Source: Amycolatopsis vastitatis (GTDB taxonomy: Bacteria > Actinomycetota > Actinomycetes > Mycobacteriales > Pseudonocardiaceae). Taken from it: a stretch of 64,000 nt of DNA. The DNA lies in contig NZ_NMUL01000016.1 in NCBI RefSeq assembly GCF_002234595.1, forward strand, positions 186,001 through 250,000, in the 5' to 3' direction. Every line of letters starts with the position of its first letter. The first letter of the stretch is position 1. The notes under the pieces were generated by a model. The model made no database searches and was not told where the DNA came from. It saw nothing but the letters and a program-made list of their open reading frames with translations. Position numbers and translations under genes: made by a program. Shown piece after piece: positions 38,616-46,515 of this stretch.

Positions 38616-40223
38616 TCAGTCGTACACTCCCTCGACCGTCCATAGTGGATTTTCCGTGCCCGCGCAGTACGCCAGCACCGCCTCGGGCGGCTCGTCTCCC
38701 TCGGCCGCGAGCACCAGCTGCACCCGTGCCCGCGGCGGGCCCGGGCGTCGTCGGTCGGCCGCCGTCGGCCAGGGGCCCGCCCAGGCGACGATGTCCCGGC
38801 GCGGCCCGCCGGCGATGCTCAGCCGGTGCGGGACCGTGGTGACCTGGTCACGGCCGGTGATCCCGACCGGCCGGCCGTCGGCGTCGAAAACCTGGGCGGG
38901 CACCGGCCGGTCGAGCACCGTCGCCGGGGACGGGGCCGGCAGCCGTCCCGGCCAGGTCGCGTCCGGCGGTGTCGTCCGCTCGCGCGGGTCGCCCCAGGCC
39001 ACCAGCCGGACGCGGCCCGCCGGGTCGCGGGCGCCGTCGAGCATCGGCGTCACCACGCCTTCGGGCCCGAGCAGGCCCTGGACGCGGACGAACGCGCGGG
39101 CCGCGCGTTCGTCCGCTTCGTCGGAACCGCCGTTCTGCCACAGGTCGAGCTGCAGCGACCGGCCTTCGACGAGTTCCTCGGGCTCCAGCCGCAGCCGCAC
39201 CACGCCGGACGTCGGGCGCTGCCCCGGCGCCGCGCGCAGCCAGCCCTCGAACTGCCAGCGCACGCGGTCGGCGACGCCGGCGGGGGTCAGCGGTTCCGCG
39301 CACCGCCACACCCGGCCGAGGTGTTCGCCTTCCTCGGTGACCGCGTAGATGCCGAGCCGGGTGCAGGCCAGGCCGTGCCCGGCGAGGCCTGCGCAGAACC
39401 GCGTCGCAAGGCCCTTGGCCAGGAACGCCGCGACGTCGACCCGCTCGACGACGGGGTCGAACTCCTCGGTCAGGGTCAGCTCCGGTGGCGGCCTGCGGCG
39501 CAACGGCGGCCGTTCGGAGCGGCCGCGCGCCAGCCGGTGGGCGAGCACCCCGGCCGCGCCGAACCGGTTGGCGACGTCGCGCTCCGAGAGGGCGGCGAAC
39601 GCGCCGAGCGTCTTCAAACCGAGGCGGCGCACCAGGTCGACCAGCTCCGCGCGGTCGCTGCCGGGCTGGTCGAGCTCGGTGACGGGCAGCGGCGCGAGGA
39701 ACTCGGCAACGCACCCGGGCTCGACGAACGCGCCCCGCCGGGCGGCGAGCGTCGCGGCGAACAGGCCCTCGGCGACGCCCGCCTGGCTCTCCACACCGGC
39801 CGCGGCGGACACCTCGTCGACGAGCCGCTCGACGAGCGCGTGTTCACCACCGAAGTAGCCCGCGGCGCCCGCGACGGGCACCGCCACCAAACCCGGCCGG
39901 ACGACCTCGACGCCGACGACGAACGCCTCGACGGCCCGCGCGACAGCTTCGAACAGCCGCGCGTCCCGGCCGTCATCGGCGTTGAAAACGGACAGTTCCG
40001 GACAGTTCGACTGCGCCTCCCGCCGCCGCATCCCCCGCCGGACCCCACCCCGCCGCGCGACGGCGTTCGAGGCGACGACCCGGTTGGCGCTGAAGACAGC
40101 GGCAGGCTGCGTCGCGGAAATCCCACCGACAGCCGCCGCGGCGACCACGGGCCAGTCGGGGCACCACAGGACCAGCATCCGGGTGGGCGTGTCGGAGGTG
40201 CCGCGTTGGGCCGGGACGGTCAT
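38616..40223 (-). CDS. imuB: ImuB, catalytically degenerate Y-family polymerase-like mutasome hub
   Basis: The ATG at 40223 has GGGAGG 5 nt upstream; the product has 535 residues. The Y-family palm region is recognisable (RVVASNAVARRGGVRRGM, SNCPELSVF, GYFGGEHALVERLVDE), but the first catalytic Asp motif is replaced by LVLWCPDWPVVAA. This is as expected for ImuB, which is not a polymerase. A beta-clamp motif QLDLW lies near residue 360, similar to the mycobacterial clamp motif. A longer open frame continues upstream through the 21-bp repeats, so an N-terminal extension cannot be excluded. The downstream gene follows after 2 nt. Confidence 0.92.
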   Translation of the reverse strand: MTVPAQRGTSDTPTRMLVLWCPDWPVVAAAAVGGISATQPAAVFSANRVVASNAVARRGGVRRGMRRREAQSNCPELSVFNADDGRDARLFEAVARAVEAFVVGVEVVRPGLVAVPVAGAAGYFGGEHALVERLVDEVSAAAGVESQAGVAEGLFAATLAARRGAFVEPGCVAEFLAPLPVTELDQPGSDRAELVDLVRRLGLKTLGAFAALSERDVANRFGAAGVLAHRLARGRSERPPLRRRPPPELTLTEEFDPVVERVDVAAFLAKGLATRFCAGLAGHGLACTRLGIYAVTEEGEHLGRVWRCAEPLTPAGVADRVRWQFEGWLRAAPGQRPTSGVVRLRLEPEELVEGRSLQLDLWQNGGSDEADERAARAFVRVQGLLGPEGVVTPMLDGARDPAGRVRLVAWGDPRERTTPPDATWPGRLPAPSPATVLDRPVPAQVFDADGRPVGITGRDQVTTVPHRLSIAGGPRRDIVAWAGPWPTAADRRRPGPPRARVQLVLAAEGDEPPEAVLAYCAGTENPLWTVEGVYD

Positions 40224-40293
40224 GTTGCCTCCCGGAGCCGACCCCGAAAGCAGCCGGTGCCGCGGTGATGGAGCGCATCGCCGCGCGCGGAGG

Positions 40294-40535
40294 GTCGGCT
40301 CACGGACCCGAGCAGTCGGCTCGCGTACCCAGACGGTCGGCTCGCGTACCTGGAGGGTCGGCTCACGCACCCAGACGGTCGACTTGCGTACCTGGAGGGT
40401 CGGCTCACGCACCCAGACGGTCGACTTGCGTACCTGGAGGGTCGGCTCGCGGGCGCTCGGAGCGAACTCGCGTGATTCGAGAGCCGACTCGCGTGATCGG
40501 GGCGTCGACACGCGTGATTGGGGAGCCGACACGGC
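40294..40535. repeat. 21-bp tandem repeat array between imuA' and imuB
   Basis: About twelve head-to-tail units of exactly 21 bp fill most of the 367-bp gap. Two unit types alternate in the middle (40336-40440), ending in CCCAGACG or CCTGGAGG, which gives a 42-bp higher-order period. Both begin GTCGGCTC or GTCGACTT. The outer units (40441-40535) are diverged and contain CGCGTGATT. Because 21 is divisible by 3, the imuB frame stays open, as heptapeptides of the type REPTLQV/RKSTVWV. There are no spacers, so this is not a CRISPR. Confidence 0.85.
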
Positions 40536-40590
40536 GTCGGGCCGTCTTGGCTGGAAGCCGTGACCGTCCTGTTTGGACAAGCCCTGGGTG

Positions 40591-41289
40591 TCATGCCGTG
40601 GCCTCCTCGCGGCGCTGGAGGTGCGGGACCGCTCGGGTCACCTCGCCGCCCGCGCCTGGGAGGCAGAGCTCCGCCGAGACCGGGCGGGCCGCCGCGCCGC
40701 GGCCGCGGGCCCGGACCAGCGCCCGGCGCTCCCGGAGGTGGCCGTAACCGCCGTCGGGACCCGACCAGGATTCGCGGCGGCATGACAGCTCGACGTCCGC
40801 GCCCGGCCAGGCGCCGAACGCCAGCAGCACCGCCCCGCGGTGGCGAGCCCGTGCCGACAGCCGACGCGCCACAGCCGCCTGCACCGTCTCCGAGTGGACC
40901 GCCACCAGGTCCACGCCGTCGAGCAACGCCGCGACCACCGCCGGGAGCTCCGCGCCCGGCCTCGGTACCAGCGCCACCCTGGCGAGGTCCACGCCGTACT
41001 CGGCCGCCGCCGCGAGTCCCAGCGACGGCATGCCCACCACCGCCGCCCACGACCCCGTGGCGGTGGCTTCGGCGAGCAGCGCGAGCAACAGGGAGGTTCC
41101 CCCGTGGACCGCCACCGTGCTCCCGCGCCGGAGCCCGGCGGCGGGCAGCAGCCCGGCCAGCGCCGGGGCGACCGGGAGCACCCTTCCCGTCACCCGGGCC
41201 CGCTCGGCCTGGGCCGCCACCCGGCTCGCCGTGCTGACCCCGGGCAGGGCCGCCAGCCGGGCCACCGGCGGCTCTGCCACAGCGGTCAC
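40591..41289 (-). CDS. imuA': ImuA' mutasome accessory protein
   Basis: The product has 232 residues from the GTG at 41289, placed 8 nt after GGGGAGG; a longer frame to 41418 would run into the LexA box. It has a RecA-like core: a hydrophobic strand and degenerate P-loop region (LRRGSTVAVHGGTSLLLALLAEA), followed by AAVVGMPSLGLAAAAEYGVDLARVALVPRPG. In mycobacteria ImuA' pairs with ImuB in SOS mutagenesis. The first gene of the cassette, it lies 92 bp downstream of a perfect SOS box. Confidence 0.85.
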   Translation of the reverse strand: MTAVAEPPVARLAALPGVSTASRVAAQAERARVTGRVLPVAPALAGLLPAAGLRRGSTVAVHGGTSLLLALLAEATATGSWAAVVGMPSLGLAAAAEYGVDLARVALVPRPGAELPAVVAALLDGVDLVAVHSETVQAAVARRLSARARHRGAVLLAFGAWPGADVELSCRRESWSGPDGGYGHLRERRALVRARGRGAAARPVSAELCLPGAGGEVTRAVPHLQRREEATA

Positions 41290-41380
41290 CGCACGCACCT
41301 CCCCACCACGGACAAGGCCGGCGGTCGAGCCTCTCCCAAAACGCGACCGACGGCACTGGTTCGCCGCGGGGAAGGCGGCG

Positions 41381-41412
41381 GTTCCTTGTCGAACACGTGT
41401 TCGACAAGGAAC
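41381..41412 (-). promoter_or_regulatory. SOS (LexA) box in a 32-bp perfect palindrome
   Basis: TCGAACACGTGTTCGA (41389-41404) fits the actinobacterial LexA consensus TCGAAC-N4-GTTCGA exactly. The symmetry extends 8 bp further on each side, so 41381-41412 is a perfect palindrome of 32 bp. It lies upstream of imuA' and 31 bp beyond the end of the HD-domain gene. Confidence 0.9.
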
Positions 41413-41442
41413 AGTCAACCGTGAAGCGCCCGGAGTGTCAAG

Positions 41443-41997
41443 TCACCCGGTAGTGGGGTATGCGGCCTGGAAAGCGAGCCGCGCGTCGGCGCCGGCGGCG
41501 ATGCGCTCGAGCTCGTCGTCCAGGGCCAGGAAGGTCTCCCAAGCCGGGCCGCCGAGCCGCGCGGTGACCCGTTGCTCCAGCTCCGGGACCCGCTTCCCCT
41601 TCCACACCTTGTCCGCCAAGCTGACGAGCAGGTCTTCGAAGGTGACGTCCGCGGCATCCCACGAGCCGTGCGTCCGCGCGAAGCGCGCCGAAGCCTCCTC
41701 GATCCCCTGGGAAAGCAGCAGCGAATACCCGGCGACCTCGTGCAGCGACCCCGGTCCGGACAGCTCCGCGGGGTGCAGGATCTTCCCGATGTCGTGGGTG
41801 GCCGCACCGAACAGCACGGCGGGAACATCGAAGTCCGCCCGCACCCAGCCGGTCAGCGTGACGGCGACGTCGTGCACCAGCCGCAGGTGCGCGCCCAGCC
41901 GCGGCGGCGCGCCGAGCGACTCCAGCAGCTCCCGGGCGCGAGGCGGCAGCGGAGCGAACCCGGGGTCCTCGAGGGATCGGCGCAGCAAGTCGGTCAC
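41443..41997 (-). CDS. HD-domain phosphohydrolase-like protein
   Basis: The product has 184 residues. HD-type metal ligands appear as HLRLVHDVAV, GAATHDIGKI with the eponymous His-Asp, and HEVAGYSLL; SLADKVWKGKR near residue 125 gives the final Asp. It therefore looks like a small HD hydrolase acting on nucleotides or phosphoesters. The GTG at 41997 follows TACGGT by 6 nt, suggesting a leaderless mRNA. It is divergent from an acetyltransferase gene. No Shine-Dalgarno is present. Confidence 0.85.
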   Translation of the reverse strand: MTDLLRRSLEDPGFAPLPPRARELLESLGAPPRLGAHLRLVHDVAVTLTGWVRADFDVPAVLFGAATHDIGKILHPAELSGPGSLHEVAGYSLLLSQGIEEASARFARTHGSWDAADVTFEDLLVSLADKVWKGKRVPELEQRVTARLGGPAWETFLALDDELERIAAGADARLAFQAAYPTTG

Positions 41998-42052
41998 CCC
42001 GCAACCGTAATGAAGTTGCCGCCACCCGGGGCCGCTCGTTAGACACACCGGC

Positions 42053-42541
42053 GTGGAGCTCACCGAAGCCCGGCCCGAAGACTGCCCGGAACTGCTGGTC
42101 CTGCAACGCTGTTGCTGGGTCGAGGAGGCCGTCCTCAACGACACCCTCGACGTCCCGGCCCTGCACGAAACGCTCGAGGACGTCCGCGACTGGGTGAAGA
42201 CGTGGTCCGTGTGGGTCCTGCGCCACGACCACCGGCTCGTCGGCGCGGTGCGCGCCCGGCCGGACGGCGACCGCTGGGAGCTCGGCAGGCTGATGGTCGC
42301 GCCCGATCTCGCCGGGCGCGGGCTGGGCCGGCGGCTGCTCGCGCACGCCGAAGCGCAGGCACCCGCCGAAGCGCGCCGGTTCACCCTGTTCACCGGGTCC
42401 CGCAGCGCCCGCAACATCGCGCTGTACCAGCGGGCCGGCTACCGGCTCACCCCCGCTCCCGAAACCGGCGGCCACATCCGCGGCGCGGTGCACCTGGAGA
42501 AAGACGTCACGCTGCGCGAGAAATCCGGGCCGCCCGGCTGA
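42053..42541 (+). CDS. GNAT-family N-acetyltransferase
   Basis: The product has 162 residues. The GNAT order is clear: RPEDCPELLVLQR, then strand-rich VWVLRHDHRLVGAVRAR, then acetyl-CoA motif A LGRLMVAPDLAGRGLGRRLLAHAE (R/Q-x-x-G-x-G/A), and ARNIALYQRAGYR at the end. The substrate is unknown. The GTG at 42053 has a weak upstream TAGACA element 7 nt away. The next gene begins about 45 nt downstream, behind its own -10 element. Confidence 0.9.
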   Translation: MELTEARPEDCPELLVLQRCCWVEEAVLNDTLDVPALHETLEDVRDWVKTWSVWVLRHDHRLVGAVRARPDGDRWELGRLMVAPDLAGRGLGRRLLAHAEAQAPAEARRFTLFTGSRSARNIALYQRAGYRLTPAPETGGHIRGAVHLEKDVTLREKSGPPG

Positions 42542-42585
42542 CGCTGCGGCGTCGGCTAGATTGCCCGGTGAACTTGGGGGTGGCG

Positions 42586-43344
42586 ATGACCGAACAGCGG
42601 AGCCGGCCGATCCTGTGGATCACCGGCGCCCTCGTCGCGGCGGGCGTGGTGCTCGCCGTCGTGCTGACCGCCGGCGGTGGCGTGCCCGGCGCCACGGCCG
42701 CCGCCCCGGCGCCGACGACCATGGGCGCGGAGTGGCGCTCGTTCCGCGCCGACGTCACCGGGATCCGCCCGGGCCCGGACCCGAAGAGCCTGTTCGTGCA
42801 GATCGCCCTGCCCGGCAAGGACCCCGGCTGCGTCCGGGAGCCGCGGATCGAGCAGCTCGTGGAGGCGAAGACCGACATCCGCGCCGACGTCGTCTACTCG
42901 ACCCGGCCCGCCGCGGGCGGCTGCCAGGAAAAGGTGCCCGCGGAGCTGCGGCTGAGCACGTCGGAGCCGGTCGCGGACCGGACCGTGATCCTCAACGCCG
43001 ACGCCGCGAACGCCTGGCACAAGCTCGGCGCCGGCTGGGGCCACTGCGACCGCCAGGGCACCTGCACCCCGCCCGCCGACCACTGCGACCCCGCGTGGAT
43101 CGGCGCGGCGGTGTCCGCCGTGGGCGCGGAAAGCACCGGGACCACCCGCGCCTGCGATCCGGGCTGGCTGGTCCTCGACCTGCTGATGCGCGAGACCGAA
43201 CCGCCGTCCCGCTCCGTCTTCCGCTGGAGCGACGGCGGCTGGACGGCGTTCGCGCAGGTCAAGACGGCCGGGTGCGCCGACATCCAGTCGGCCGAACCGA
43301 AGTTCCCGGTCGCGCTCTGCAAGGCGCTGCCCGCGCCTGCTTAG
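42586..43344 (+). CDS. Single-helix anchored exported protein, function unknown
   Basis: The ATG at 42586 follows GGGGG by 5 nt and gives 252 residues. An in-frame GTG at 42568 lies 5 nt after TAGATT and would be a leaderless start adding six residues. An N-terminal helix (ILWITGALVAAGVVLAVVLTA) anchors the protein. The extracytoplasmic domain (about 50-252) has at least eight Cys residues (PGCVREP, GGCQEK, HCDRQGTCTPPADHCD, RACDPG), so several disulfides are likely. No family is recognised. The stop is shared with the convergent gene (TTAG). Confidence 0.72.
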   Translation: MTEQRSRPILWITGALVAAGVVLAVVLTAGGGVPGATAAAPAPTTMGAEWRSFRADVTGIRPGPDPKSLFVQIALPGKDPGCVREPRIEQLVEAKTDIRADVVYSTRPAAGGCQEKVPAELRLSTSEPVADRTVILNADAANAWHKLGAGWGHCDRQGTCTPPADHCDPAWIGAAVSAVGAESTGTTRACDPGWLVLDLLMRETEPPSRSVFRWSDGGWTAFAQVKTAGCADIQSAEPKFPVALCKALPAPA

Positions 43345-44111
43345 CGCGGCAGCTTCTTGACGACCTCGGCGGCGACCGCCTTCACGGCGTCGTCCGACTC
43401 CTGCTGCGGGATCGGCGAGTTCGAGAAGAACCCCTTGTCCCAGCCGTTCACTTCGACCGTGACGACGTTCGTCCCCTTGAGCACGTGCAGCTCGGCGCCG
43501 CTGAACGCGCTCTTGGTGACCAGGTGGACCAGCGCCGCCTTGTCGCCGAGGCCGCGCAGCTCGGTGGGCGCCACCTCCGGCTTCGTCGGCATGAAGTTGT
43601 CCTTCGCCTGTTGCAGCGCGTCTTCTCCGGAATACTCGACGATCCGGACGCTCATGGTGGCGTCGCGGACGTTCTCGTCGGGCCCCGGCTTGAACCCGCA
43701 GCCGATCTGCTTCAGCCCGGGCAGCGGCGAAGACGTGCCGACAGGGCTGGTGCCGGCGTAGCTCGGGAAGCCGGCCTTCTCCAGCACCTGCGCCGGAACC
43801 TGGCACTCGGCGGGCACCGGCGACGACGACGGCTGCGCGCCGGTGCTCGCGAAGTAGTCGCTCGCGAAGATCCCCAGTGGGATGCCCGCGCCCAGCAGCA
43901 CGACGACGCCGCCGACGATGCCGAGGATCAGCCCGGTGCGCTTCTTCTTCGGCGGCGGCCCCATCGGCCCGCCGTAGCCGGGCGGAGGGTAGCCCGGTGG
44001 CGGGTAGCCCGGCTGCTGCGGATAGCCCCGAGGCGGGTACCCGGGCTGCTGGGGATGGCCCGGGTACCCCGGCTGACCTTGGCCGTGGCCGTACGGCGGC
44101 GGTTGCTGCAT
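43341..44111 (-). CDS. Membrane protein with Pro/Gly/Gln/Tyr-rich cytoplasmic head and extracellular domain
   Basis: The product has 256 residues; AGGGAGGG lies 5 nt before the ATG. The first ~65 residues are low-complexity (QPGYPPRG, PGYPPPGYPPPG). A lysine cluster (PPPKKKR) and one transmembrane helix (LILGIVGGVVVLLGAGIPLG) follow. The outer domain (about 100-256) contains two Cys residues and a DUF3558-like pattern (AECQVPAQVLEKAGFPSY). It may be an envelope lipoprotein-like protein without a lipobox. Upstream lies a 63-bp duplication that ends at the purH stop. Confidence 0.75.
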   Translation of the reverse strand: MQQPPPYGHGQGQPGYPGHPQQPGYPPRGYPQQPGYPPPGYPPPGYGGPMGPPPKKKRTGLILGIVGGVVVLLGAGIPLGIFASDYFASTGAQPSSSPVPAECQVPAQVLEKAGFPSYAGTSPVGTSSPLPGLKQIGCGFKPGPDENVRDATMSVRIVEYSGEDALQQAKDNFMPTKPEVAPTELRGLGDKAALVHLVTKSAFSGAELHVLKGTNVVTVEVNGWDKGFFSNSPIPQQESDDAVKAVAAEVVKKLPR

Positions 44112-44136
44112 CGAGCCCTCCCTCTCGAAGCGCGGG

Positions 44137-44262
44137 TCAGTGACATCCGGGGCTTCGCCCCGGGCCGGGGGCTCCGCCACCCGGAGCCCCCGAAAGCGGT
44201 CAGTGACATCCGGGGCTTCGCCCCGGGCCGGGGGCTCCGCCACCCGGAGCCCCCGAAAGCGG
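44137..44262. repeat. 63-bp tandem duplication of a double hairpin after purH
   Basis: Two identical 63-bp units (44137-44199 and 44200-44262) lie head-to-tail, and the next bases TCAGTG (44263 onward) begin a third copy. Each unit holds two stems: CCGGGGC/GCCCCGG and GGGGGCTCC/GGAGCCCCC. Each unit begins with the same TCAGTG that forms the purH stop codon on the minus strand. They probably serve as a duplicated transcription terminator for purNH. Confidence 0.85.
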
Positions 44263-45831
44263 TCAGTGCGCGAAGTGGCGCGTCCCCGTCAGGTACATGG
44301 TGACGCCCGCCTTTTCCGCGGCCGCGATGACCTCGGGGTCGTGGACCGAGCCGCCGGGCTGCACGATCGCGCGCACGCCCGCCTCGGTCAGCACCTCCAG
44401 GCCGTCCGGGAACGGGAAGAACGCGTCCGACGCGCCGACCGCGCCCTTGGCCCGGTCGCCCGCCCGCGAGACCGCCAGCCGCGACGAGTCGACCCGGTTG
44501 ACCTGGCCCATGCCGACGCCGACGGTCGCGCCGCCGGTGGCCAGCAGGATCGCGTTCGACTTGACCGCGCGCAGCGAGCGCCACGCGAACTCGAGGTCGC
44601 GCAGGGTCTGCTCGTCGGCCGGGGCGCCGGTGGCGAGCTTCCAGTTGGCGGGGTCGTCGCCGGAAGCGTCGATCGCGTCGGCCGTCTGCAGCAGGACGCC
44701 ACCGGAGATCGGGCGGAACTCGATCGGCGACGCCGGGGCGGCCGGCAGCTTCAGCAGCCGGATGTTCTTCTTGCGCTGCAGGATTTCCAGCGCTTCGGCG
44801 TCGAAGTCCGGGGCCAGCACGACCTCGGTGAAGACCTCGGCGATCTGCTCGGCGGCCTCGCGGCTGACCGGCCGGTTCGTCGCGATGACGCCGCCGTAGG
44901 CCGAAACCGGGTCGCACGCGTGCGCCTTGCGGTGCGCTTCGGCGACGTCGACGCCGATCGCCAGACCGCACGGGTTGGCGTGCTTGATGATCGCGACGGC
45001 GGGCTCGGCGAAGTCGTACGCGGCGCGGCGCGCGGCGTCGGTGTCGACGTAGTTGTTGTAGGACATGGCTTTGCCGTGCAGCTGCTCGGCGTGCGCCAGG
45101 CCGGGCCGGTCGCTCTTGTACAGCGCGGCCTTCTGGTGCGGGTTCTCGCCGTAGCGCAGGACGTCGGCGCGTTCCCAGGTGGCGCCGAGGAAGTCCGGGA
45201 AACCGGCGTCGACAGTGTCCTCGTCGGGGGCATACGCGCTGGCGAACCACGAAGCGACGGCCGTGTCGTACGCCGCCGTGTGCGCGTACGCCTGAGCCGC
45301 GAGCCGCTTGCGGTCTGCGAAGTCGAAGCCGCCGTCGGCGACACGCTCGAGCACCCAGCCGTAGCGGGCCGGGTCGACGACGACCGCGACGCTGCCGTGG
45401 TTCTTGGCCGCCGCGCGGACCATTGCCGGGCCGCCGATGTCGATGTTCTCGACGCAGTCCTCCGGGCTCGCGCCGGACGCGACAGTCTGCGCGAACGGGT
45501 ACAGGTTGACCACGAGCAGGTCGAACGCCTTGATGTCCAGCTTGCGCAGCTGCTCGACGTGGTCGGGGTTGCCCTGGTCGGCCAGCAGCCCGGCGTGCAC
45601 GTGGGGGTGCAGCGTCTTCACGCGGCCGTCCAGCGACTCCGGGAACCCGGTGACCTGCTCGACCGGCGTGACCGGGACACCCGCGTCGGCGATGACCTTC
45701 GCCGTGCCGCCGGTGGAGACGATCTCGACGCCGGCCGCGTGCAGGCCGGTCGCGAGGTCCAGGAGGCCCGCCTTGTCCGAGACGCCGATCAGCGCCCGGC
45801 GGACCGGGCGCCGTCCCAGGTCAGTGCTCAC
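44263..45831 (-). CDS. purH: Bifunctional AICAR transformylase/IMP cyclohydrolase
   Basis: It performs the last two steps of IMP synthesis, using 10-formyl-THF. The product has 522 residues, the usual length. The N-terminal cyclohydrolase starts ALIGVSDKAGL, with IVSTGGTAKVIADAGV. The C-terminal transformylase has the catalytic KHANPCG and RYGENPHQ sites. The GTG at 45831 overlaps the purN stop by 11 nt, so the two genes are coupled. The stop lies in a 63-bp tandem duplication. Confidence 0.97.
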   Translation of the reverse strand: MSTDLGRRPVRRALIGVSDKAGLLDLATGLHAAGVEIVSTGGTAKVIADAGVPVTPVEQVTGFPESLDGRVKTLHPHVHAGLLADQGNPDHVEQLRKLDIKAFDLLVVNLYPFAQTVASGASPEDCVENIDIGGPAMVRAAAKNHGSVAVVVDPARYGWVLERVADGGFDFADRKRLAAQAYAHTAAYDTAVASWFASAYAPDEDTVDAGFPDFLGATWERADVLRYGENPHQKAALYKSDRPGLAHAEQLHGKAMSYNNYVDTDAARRAAYDFAEPAVAIIKHANPCGLAIGVDVAEAHRKAHACDPVSAYGGVIATNRPVSREAAEQIAEVFTEVVLAPDFDAEALEILQRKKNIRLLKLPAAPASPIEFRPISGGVLLQTADAIDASGDDPANWKLATGAPADEQTLRDLEFAWRSLRAVKSNAILLATGGATVGVGMGQVNRVDSSRLAVSRAGDRAKGAVGASDAFFPFPDGLEVLTEAGVRAIVQPGGSVHDPEVIAAAEKAGVTMYLTGTRHFAH

Positions 45832-46438
45832 GAAATGTCACCTTTCGTCCGTCCACGGCGCAGCCACCGCGGCCGAGTCGCTCGATCGTTTCCACCAGCA
45901 GCCTGCGTTCGACGGCCTTGATCCGTTCGTGCAGGACGTTTTCGTCGTCGTCGCTCTCCACGACGACCGCCTCCTGGGCGATGATCGGCCCGGTGTCGAC
46001 CCCCGCGTCCGCGAAGTGCACGGTCGAGCCGGTGACCTTGACCCCGGCCTCCAGCGCGTCGCGGACCGCGTGCATCCCGGGGAACGACGGGAGCAGCGCC
46101 GGGTGCGTGTTGATCACCGTGAAGCGGCCGAGGAACTGCTCGCCGAGGATCTTCATGAAGCCGGCGGAGACGACCAGGTCCGGCCGGTACGCCGCGACGG
46201 CCTCGGTCAGCGCCTTGTCCCACGCGGCGCGGTCGGGGTGGTCGGCGACGCGGACGGTGAACGAGGGGATGCTCAGGCGCTCGGCACGGGTGAGGGCCTC
46301 GATGCCGGTGCGGTCGGCACCGACGGCGACGACCTTGGCCGGGAAGCCGGACCGCCCGGTGGCGTCCAGCACCGCCTGCAGGAGGGTGCCGGAGCCCGAC
46401 GCGAGCACGACGAGCTTCACCGGAGTGGGCAGCTCCAA
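45821..46438 (-). CDS. purN: Phosphoribosylglycinamide formyltransferase
   Basis: It transfers the formyl group from 10-formyl-THF to GAR in purine synthesis. From the TTG at 46438 it has 205 residues. Motifs are LASGSGTLLQA (phosphate loop) and the catalytic block NTHPALLPSFPGMHAVRDAL, with HFADAGVDTGPII (Asp). The start is unclear: AAGGAG (46457-46462) is 18 nt from this TTG but exactly 6 nt from an in-frame CTG at 46450, which would give 209 residues. The stop lies inside purH. Confidence 0.94.
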   Translation of the reverse strand: MELPTPVKLVVLASGSGTLLQAVLDATGRSGFPAKVVAVGADRTGIEALTRAERLSIPSFTVRVADHPDRAAWDKALTEAVAAYRPDLVVSAGFMKILGEQFLGRFTVINTHPALLPSFPGMHAVRDALEAGVKVTGSTVHFADAGVDTGPIIAQEAVVVESDDDENVLHERIKAVERRLLVETIERLGRGGCAVDGRKVTFREH

Positions 46439-46515
46439 CCGTTGAGACAGAGCGGGCTCCTTGCCGCGGGCGGTGCGCAGCCGGGCGCACGGCGCTTCAC
46501 CAGGTCACCTAAACC

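Noticed and set aside
40294..40535. Possible CRISPR array
   Set aside because: Units are 21 bp, directly abutting with no variable spacers, and no cas genes are present.
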